Notes under the pieces: model-generated
The model's input: the letters and a program-made list of their open reading frames with translations, nothing else
What the model was told of the DNA's origin: nothing
Database searches by the model: none
Shown here: positions 17,948 to 22,572 of the stretch, piece after piece
How the letters are laid out: the number at the start of each line of letters is the position of its first letter
How positions within the stretch are numbered: position 1 is the stretch's first letter
Position numbers and translations under genes: made by a program
NCBI GenBank assembly: GCA_964633205.1
Contig: CAZWFN010000106.1
Location: 1-22,572, forward strand
Direction: 5' to 3'
Origin: CAYVQE01 sp964633205
GTDB lineage: Bacteria > Myxococcota > B64-G9
Length of the DNA: 22,572 nucleotides

Positions 17948-20284
17948 ATGGCCGACGAGGACGCCCGCGAGCCGCGCGGCGACTACTACCGGCAAGACCA
18001 GCGCGTACCCGAGACCCCGGCGCCGGGCGAGCAGCCGGCCCCCTGGGGCGAGACCCAGGTGGTGGGCCGGGCCCGGCCGCGGGTCGATGCCTACGAGCGG
18101 GTCAGCGGCAGCGCCCGCTATCCCTCCGACCTGGTGCTGCCCGGCATGCTCTACGGCGCCATCCTGCGCTGTCCCCATCCCCACGCCCGGGTGCGCAAGT
18201 GCGACACGGACGCGGCGGCCGCGCTGCCCGGGGTGCACGCGGTGATCAGCGACGCCACCGCGGAGGCCCGGCTGCGCTGGCCCTACGGGCCGGACAGCTC
18301 CAGCCGCCTGTTCGATCCCCACTGCCGCTTCGAGGGCGAGTGCGTGGCAGCGGTGGCGGCCGAGTCGCCGCACCAGGCCCGCGACGCGCTGGCGGCCATC
18401 GCGGTCGACTACCAGGTGCTGGATCACGTCTCCGACGAGCGGCGCGCGCTCGATGCGGGCGCGGCGGCCGTGCACTCCGGCGGCAACCGGGTCGAGCCGA
18501 CCGCGGTCCACGAGCGCGGCGACGTGGCCGCGGGCTTCGCCGCCGCCGACGTGGTGCTGGAGCAGAGCTACCGCTGCGCCTGCGAGCTGCACACCCCGCT
18601 GGAGCTGCACGGCTGCGTGGCCCGCTGGGACGGCGACCGGCTGACGCTGTGGGAGTCGTCCCAGGGCGTGTTCGCCGTCCAGCAGCGGGTGGCCGAGGTG
18701 CTGGGCCTGCCGCTGTCGCGGGTGCGGGTGATCAACCACTACATGGGCGGCGGCTTCGGCTCCAAGCTGCAGGCGGGCAAGTACACCTTGATCGCCGCCC
18801 TGCTGGCCCGGCGCAGCGCCCGGCCGGTCAAGCTGTTCCTGTCGCGGGCGGAGACCTATCTGGCCGCCGGCAACCGGCCGCCGACCAGCATGCGGCTCAA
18901 GGCCGGGGTCACCGCAGACGGCCGGCTGACCGCGCTGGAGTTCCGCTGTACCGGCGCCAGCGGCGCCTACCCGGCCGGAGGCGCCGCCCTGGTGGACTGG
19001 CAGATCCGCGATCTGTACACCTGCCCCAACGTGCGCACCGAGGCCGACGACGTCTACATCCACGCCGGCCCGGCGCGGCCCTTCCGCGCCCCGGGCCATC
19101 CCCAGGGCTCCTGGGCGCTGGAGCAGATGCTCGACGCGCTGGCGCGCGAGATCGACATGGATCCGGTCGCGCTGCGCCTGGCCAACGTGCCCGACAAGAG
19201 CCAGGCCCGCGAGGGCCAGCCGCCGTACTCCAGCACCGGGCTGGCCCGCTGCCTGCGCGACGGAGCCGAGGCCTTCGGCTGGCAGCAGGCCCGCGAACGC
19301 GGCGGCGAGCAGAAGCGCGCCGGGGACAAGCGCCGCGGGGTGGGCATGGCCGCCTGCCTGTGGGTGGCCGGCAGCGGCGGGCCGCCGTCGACCGTGGTGC
19401 TCAAGCTGTTCGCCGACGGCAGCGTCAACCTGAACATGGGCGCCAGCGACATCGGCACCGGCACCAAGACGGTGATGGCGCTGGTGGTGGCCGAGGAGCT
19501 GGGGGTGCGCAGCGACCTGATCCAGATCGAGCACGCCGACACCGGCAGCACCCAGTACGCCACCCCCTCGGGCGGCAGCAAGACGGTGCCCACCGAGGCG
19601 CCGGCGGTGCGGGCGGCCGCGGTGGCCGTCAAGCGCGAGCTGCTGCGCATGGGCGCCGCCCAGCTGGGCGTCGCCGTAGATGAGTTGGCGCTGCGCGACG
19701 GCCTGCTGGCCGCGGCCGGGGACGGCCCCAGCGTCGCCGTCGCCGAGCTCGACGAGCTGAGCCGGCGCGGGGTGGTGGTGGGCGTCGGCCACCGGGGCCC
19801 CAACCCCGAGGGGCTGGCCGTGTGTCCCTTCGGCGCTCAGTTCTGCGAGGTGGAGGTCGACGTGCGCACCGGCGAGGTGCGCCTGCTGCGCTTCACCGCC
19901 GCCCAGGAGAGCGGCCGGGTGATGGATCGGCTGACCTTCGACAGCCAGGTGGTCGGCGGCGTCACCATGGGCATCGGCTTCGGCTTGACCGAGGAGCGGG
20001 TGCTCGACGGCCCCACCGGCAAGCTGTGCAACCGCAACTGGCACGACTACAAGCTGCCCACCGCCCTGGACGTGCCCGCCCGGGTGCAGTCGCTGCCGAT
20101 CGATCTGCCCGATCCGCGGGCCAACACCACCGGTGCCAAGGGCCTCGGCGAGCCGGTGACCATCCCCACCGCGGCCGCCATCGCCAATGCCATCTTCGAC
20201 GCCACCGGGGTGCGGCCTACCGAGTCCCCGGTCATGCCACCGCGGCTGCTGGCGCTGCTGGCGGCCGCGCGGCGGGAGGGTTGA
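17948..20284 (+). CDS. Molybdopterin-binding catalytic subunit of an aldehyde/xanthine-type oxidoreductase (PaoC-like)
   Basis: The 778-aa protein is the large subunit of the xanthine oxidase family. After a 40-residue hydrophilic lead it has the N-terminal domain (RVSGSARYPSDLVLPGMLYG), then the Mo cofactor domains with YMGGGFGSK near 263, FRAPGHPQGSWALEQ near 380, DIGTGTK in the second half, and the catalytic glutamate E735 in GAKGLGEPVTIPT. The length and motif order are normal. It has no signal peptide of its own, so it would leave the cell bound to the Tat-carrying FeS subunit, as in E. coli PaoABC. It hydroxylates aldehydes or heterocycles; the substrate cannot be told. The start is two bases after the previous stop. 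No maturation chaperone (PaoD/XdhC type) is in the window. Confidence 0.93.
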   Translation: MADEDAREPRGDYYRQDQRVPETPAPGEQPAPWGETQVVGRARPRVDAYERVSGSARYPSDLVLPGMLYGAILRCPHPHARVRKCDTDAAAALPGVHAVISDATAEARLRWPYGPDSSSRLFDPHCRFEGECVAAVAAESPHQARDALAAIAVDYQVLDHVSDERRALDAGAAAVHSGGNRVEPTAVHERGDVAAGFAAADVVLEQSYRCACELHTPLELHGCVARWDGDRLTLWESSQGVFAVQQRVAEVLGLPLSRVRVINHYMGGGFGSKLQAGKYTLIAALLARRSARPVKLFLSRAETYLAAGNRPPTSMRLKAGVTADGRLTALEFRCTGASGAYPAGGAALVDWQIRDLYTCPNVRTEADDVYIHAGPARPFRAPGHPQGSWALEQMLDALAREIDMDPVALRLANVPDKSQAREGQPPYSSTGLARCLRDGAEAFGWQQARERGGEQKRAGDKRRGVGMAACLWVAGSGGPPSTVVLKLFADGSVNLNMGASDIGTGTKTVMALVVAEELGVRSDLIQIEHADTGSTQYATPSGGSKTVPTEAPAVRAAAVAVKRELLRMGAAQLGVAVDELALRDGLLAAAGDGPSVAVAELDELSRRGVVVGVGHRGPNPEGLAVCPFGAQFCEVEVDVRTGEVRLLRFTAAQESGRVMDRLTFDSQVVGGVTMGIGFGLTEERVLDGPTGKLCNRNWHDYKLPTALDVPARVQSLPIDLPDPRANTTGAKGLGEPVTIPTAAAIANAIFDATGVRPTESPVMPPRLLALLAAARREG

Positions 20285-20286
20285 CC

Positions 20287-21261
20287 ATGCTGCCCGCATT
20301 CGATTTCCGGCGCGCCGCCGATCTGGACCAGGCCATCGCGCTGCTACAAGCAGACGGCAGCCGGTTGCACGCCGGCGGCACCGACCTGCTCGGCTGCCTG
20401 CAGGACGGGGTGTTCGGCGCCGAGCGGCTGGTGTCGATCAGCGGCCTGGACGGGCTGCGCCGGGTGCAGTCGGACAAGGGCGGCCTGCGCATCGGCGCCC
20501 TGGTGACCATCGCCGAGGTGGCCGAGCAGCCGCAGATCGCCTCGCTCTACCCGGGCCTGGCCCAGGCGGCCGCCGCCGTGGCCAGCCCGCAGCTGCGCAA
20601 CCAGGGCACCCTCGGCGGCAACCTGTGCCAGAAGCCGCGCTGCTGGTACTACCGCGGCGAGTTCGACTGCCTGCGCAAGGGCGGCCGCACCTGCTTCGCC
20701 CACGCCGGCGACAACCGCTTCCACTGCATCCTGGGCGGCCGCGGCTGCGTCATCGTACACCCGTCGGACACCGCCCCGGCCCTGATCGCGCTCGACGCCC
20801 GGGTGCGCATCCAGGGCCCCAAGGGCAGCCGCCGCATCGCGGTGGCCGATCTCCACGTGCCGCCGGCCGACGACTTTTTGCGCGAGACGGTGCTCGCGCC
20901 GGGCGAGATCATCACCCACATCGAGCTGCCCGAGCCGGTGGCCGGCAGCAGCAGCCGCTACCGCAAGGTGCGCGCCCGCCGCGCCTGGGACTTCGCCCTG
21001 GCCGGGGCGGCCCTGTCCATCAAGCTGAGAAAACGAACCGTCGAGCACCTGCGGTTGGTCTTCAGCGGGGTGGCCCCGGTGCCCTGGCGCGCCGAGCGGG
21101 TCGAGCAACAGCTCATCGGCAACACGCTCGACGCCGCGGCCATCGAGCGCGCGGCGGCGACGGCCGTCGAAGAGGCCGACCCGCTGCAGCACAACGGCTA
21201 CAAGGTCGAGCTGCTCGAGGCCGTGGTCACCCAGGAGCTCGGCGCCTGCGTCAGCGGCTGA
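20287..21261 (+). CDS. FAD-binding subunit with extra 4Fe-4S loop (PaoB-like)
   Basis: The 324-aa medium subunit binds FAD through HAGGTDLLG (28-36) and PQLRNQGTLGGNLCQ (101-115). A loop of about 40 residues then carries C119, C128, C136, C147 and C154 in the pattern PRC-YYRGEFDC-RTC-HC-GRGC before HPSD. This resembles the 4Fe-4S insertion of E. coli PaoB and of 4-hydroxybenzoyl-CoA reductase; C119, C128, C136 and C154 are the likely ligands. The end has the CO dehydrogenase flavoprotein-type C-terminal domain. It starts two bases after the Mo subunit stop. The gene order FeS-Mo-FAD differs from E. coli paoABC (FeS-FAD-Mo). Confidence 0.92.
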   Translation: MLPAFDFRRAADLDQAIALLQADGSRLHAGGTDLLGCLQDGVFGAERLVSISGLDGLRRVQSDKGGLRIGALVTIAEVAEQPQIASLYPGLAQAAAAVASPQLRNQGTLGGNLCQKPRCWYYRGEFDCLRKGGRTCFAHAGDNRFHCILGGRGCVIVHPSDTAPALIALDARVRIQGPKGSRRIAVADLHVPPADDFLRETVLAPGEIITHIELPEPVAGSSSRYRKVRARRAWDFALAGAALSIKLRKRTVEHLRLVFSGVAPVPWRAERVEQQLIGNTLDAAAIERAAATAVEEADPLQHNGYKVELLEAVVTQELGACVSG

Positions 21262-21366
21262 ACGCCGCGCCCCCAGCGCCCGCGCCGTCCGGTGCCCAGA
21301 TTCTCGGTGGTGGTCGTTGACAGACCGGCCGGGGGTTCTCAAGTTCGGGGAAAGGGGGAACGTTGC

Positions 21367-22491
21367 ATGTCCAACTCCCAGGCCATCGAGCTGATGCTGG
21401 ATTTCGGGCGGCGCACCGGGCTGACCGGGGAGCGCGAGCCCGAGCGTTACCTGTGGACCGACGCCTTCGCGGTCTGCAACTACCTGGGCCTGGCCCGGGC
21501 CACCGGCGAGGCGCGCTTCATGGAGCTGGCCACCCGGTTGGTCGATCAGGTCCACCACGTGCTGGGCCGCCACCGGGCCGACGATCCGCGCAGCGGCTGG
21601 ATCAGCGGGCTGGACGAAGACGCCGGTGAGGCCCAGCCCACCCGCGGCGGCCTGCGCATCGGCAAGCCGCTGCCCGAGCGTTCCGCCAGCGAGGCCTTCG
21701 ACGAGCGGTTGGAGTGGGAGCGCGACGGCCAGTACTTCCACTACCTGACCAAGTGGATGCATGCGCTGGAGCGGCTGGCCCGCGCCAGCGGCGACCGGCT
21801 GGCCCTGCGCTGGGCCCGGGAGCTGGCCCGGGCGGCCCACGACGGCTTCGTCCACGAGGCGCCGGGCCACCCGCGGCCGGTGGTGGTCTGGAAGATGAGC
21901 ATCGATCTGGCGCGGCCGCAGGTGCCATCGGTCGGCCAGCACGATCCGCTGGACGGCTACGTGACCGTCGAGCAGCTGCGGGCCAGCGCCGCCGCGCTGG
22001 GCGTGGCCGACGAGCCGCCCCGGCTGAAGCGCGAGCGGGACAGCTTCCAGGCCATGCTGGCCGGCGGCGACTGGACCACGCCCGATCCGCTGGGCATCGG
22101 CGGGCTGCTGATCGATGCCGCCCGCCTGGCGCGGCTGACCGCCGCCGGCGCGCCGGCAGCGGCCGGGCTGCTGGAGACGCTGCTGCGGTCAGCCGCTCGC
22201 GGCTTGACGCTCTACGCCGGCAGCGGTCAGCTCGATCAGCCGGCCGAACGGCGGCTGGCCTTCCGCGAGTTGGGCCTGGCCATCGGGCTGCAGGGGATCG
22301 AGCAGCTGGCCGCCGGCGACCCGCCGCCGGCCGGGCTCGAGGCGCTCCAGGCCCACCGGCCGCTGGCCGAGCGCATCGCCGCCTTCTGGGCCGATTCCGG
22401 CCACCGCCAGCAGCGCTCCTGGACCGAGCACCGCCACATCAACGCCGTCATGCTGGCCACCGCCCTGGCGCCCGCGGGGTTCTACGGCTGA
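21367..22491 (+). CDS. Conserved hypothetical protein, probable six-hairpin (alpha/alpha)6 fold
   Basis: The 374-aa protein is soluble and almost entirely helical, with repeating paired helices. Landmarks are YLWTDAFAVCNYLGLA (about 28-43), DGQYFHYLTKWMHALERLA (about 121-139), WKMSIDL (about 176-182), SVGQHDPLDGYVT (about 189-201), and RSWTEHRHINAVMLATAL near the end. Such WTDAFA and HDPLDG signatures recur in six-hairpin glycosidase-like proteins, but I see no assigned catalytic pair, so no reaction is claimed. It has no signal peptide. It follows the Mo-hydroxylase genes by 105 bp on the same strand and may be read from the same promoter; a TTGACA at 21319 in the gap could instead belong to its own promoter, though no matching -10 is evident. 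Confidence 0.8.
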   Translation: MSNSQAIELMLDFGRRTGLTGEREPERYLWTDAFAVCNYLGLARATGEARFMELATRLVDQVHHVLGRHRADDPRSGWISGLDEDAGEAQPTRGGLRIGKPLPERSASEAFDERLEWERDGQYFHYLTKWMHALERLARASGDRLALRWARELARAAHDGFVHEAPGHPRPVVVWKMSIDLARPQVPSVGQHDPLDGYVTVEQLRASAAALGVADEPPRLKRERDSFQAMLAGGDWTTPDPLGIGGLLIDAARLARLTAAGAPAAAGLLETLLRSAARGLTLYAGSGQLDQPAERRLAFRELGLAIGLQGIEQLAAGDPPPAGLEALQAHRPLAERIAAFWADSGHRQQRSWTEHRHINAVMLATALAPAGFYG

Positions 22492-22551
22492 CAGCCCGAC
22501 AGCCCGCGACCGGGGCAGAGCGATCCGCGCTGTAAAGGTTTCTGATTGAGC

Positions 22552-22572
22552 TGACCGCCCGGCCAACGGTCA
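22552..22572. terminator. Possible hairpin after the last gene, cut by window end
   Basis: TGACCG and CGGTCA form a 6-bp inverted repeat around a 9-nt GC-rich loop, 60 bp after the stop of the 374-aa gene. The window ends at the repeat, so a following T-tract cannot be checked. Confidence 0.2.

Noticed and set aside
17885..20299. A minus-strand open frame of about 804 codons opposite the Mo subunit
   Set aside because: His/Gly/Ala-rich shadow with no family motifs; the plus strand holds all conserved Mo-hydroxylase motifs.
21319..21366. TTGACA at 21319 as a sigma-70 promoter for the 374-aa gene
   Set aside because: No acceptable -10 hexamer at 16-18 bp; read-through from the Mo-hydroxylase operon is as likely.

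Overview
The window is about 22.6 kb of GC-rich DNA that reads like a Myxococcota-type (deltaproteobacterial) chromosome. Sequence signs for this are a MYXO-CTERM-like tail (Cys-Gly-Cys, hydrophobic helix, Arg-rich end) on a secreted glycosidase, Asp/Ala/Gly-rich linkers on exported enzymes, several Cys-rich exported proteins and lipoproteins, an NtrC-type sigma-54 activator with matching -24/-12 promoters, a PilZ protein and a bacterial CULT-domain fragment. I see no tRNA, rRNA, CRISPR array, transposase or integrase. Species cannot be named from sequence alone.

Layout. 1-3000 looks accessory: a lower-GC 110-aa hypothetical gene, a 550-bp stretch with no convincing gene, a DUF4143-type AAA ATPase, and a Phd/VapC-like toxin-antitoxin pair with a repeat operator. 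A diverged 38-bp direct repeat (9-46 and 2273-2310) brackets the first part. 3304-7676 (minus strand) is a secreted polysaccharide-degradation pair: a GH51-like arabinofuranosidase with a MYXO-CTERM-like tail, followed by a CocE/NonD-type serine hydrolase. 7795-10167 holds small exported proteins and a PilZ protein, mixed with 3'-terminal stubs of otherwise absent plus-strand genes (CULT domain, beta-ketoacyl synthase, archaemetzincin). 10262-12372 is a radical SAM/SPASM enzyme behind a near-perfect sigma-54 promoter, then a membrane-tethered protein with three 8-cysteine repeats. 12423-14135 is a large Cys-rich lipoprotein on the other strand. 14524-17026 holds a small exported OB-like protein, a sigma-54 enhancer-binding regulator with a degenerate receiver domain, and a small SD-preceded ORF. 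17313-22491 is a sigma-54-promoted operon for a periplasmic three-subunit molybdenum hydroxylase (Tat-exported 2Fe-2S subunit, Mo subunit, FAD/4Fe-4S subunit; PaoABC-like), then a six-hairpin-type hypothetical protein.

How the parts may fit. Two canonical sigma-54 promoters share the core GGCACG-NN-GATTGCTT. One drives the radical SAM gene and the other the Mo-hydroxylase operon, and the only sigma-54 activator in view lies between them, so a local regulon is an attractive inference. The most interesting candidate system is the radical SAM/SPASM enzyme beside the three-repeat Cys-rich protein: its regular cysteine pattern makes it a plausible substrate or partner, but this is not shown by the sequence. 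The second notable pattern is that several N-terminally truncated gene ends on the plus strand all lie on the promoter side of minus-strand genes.
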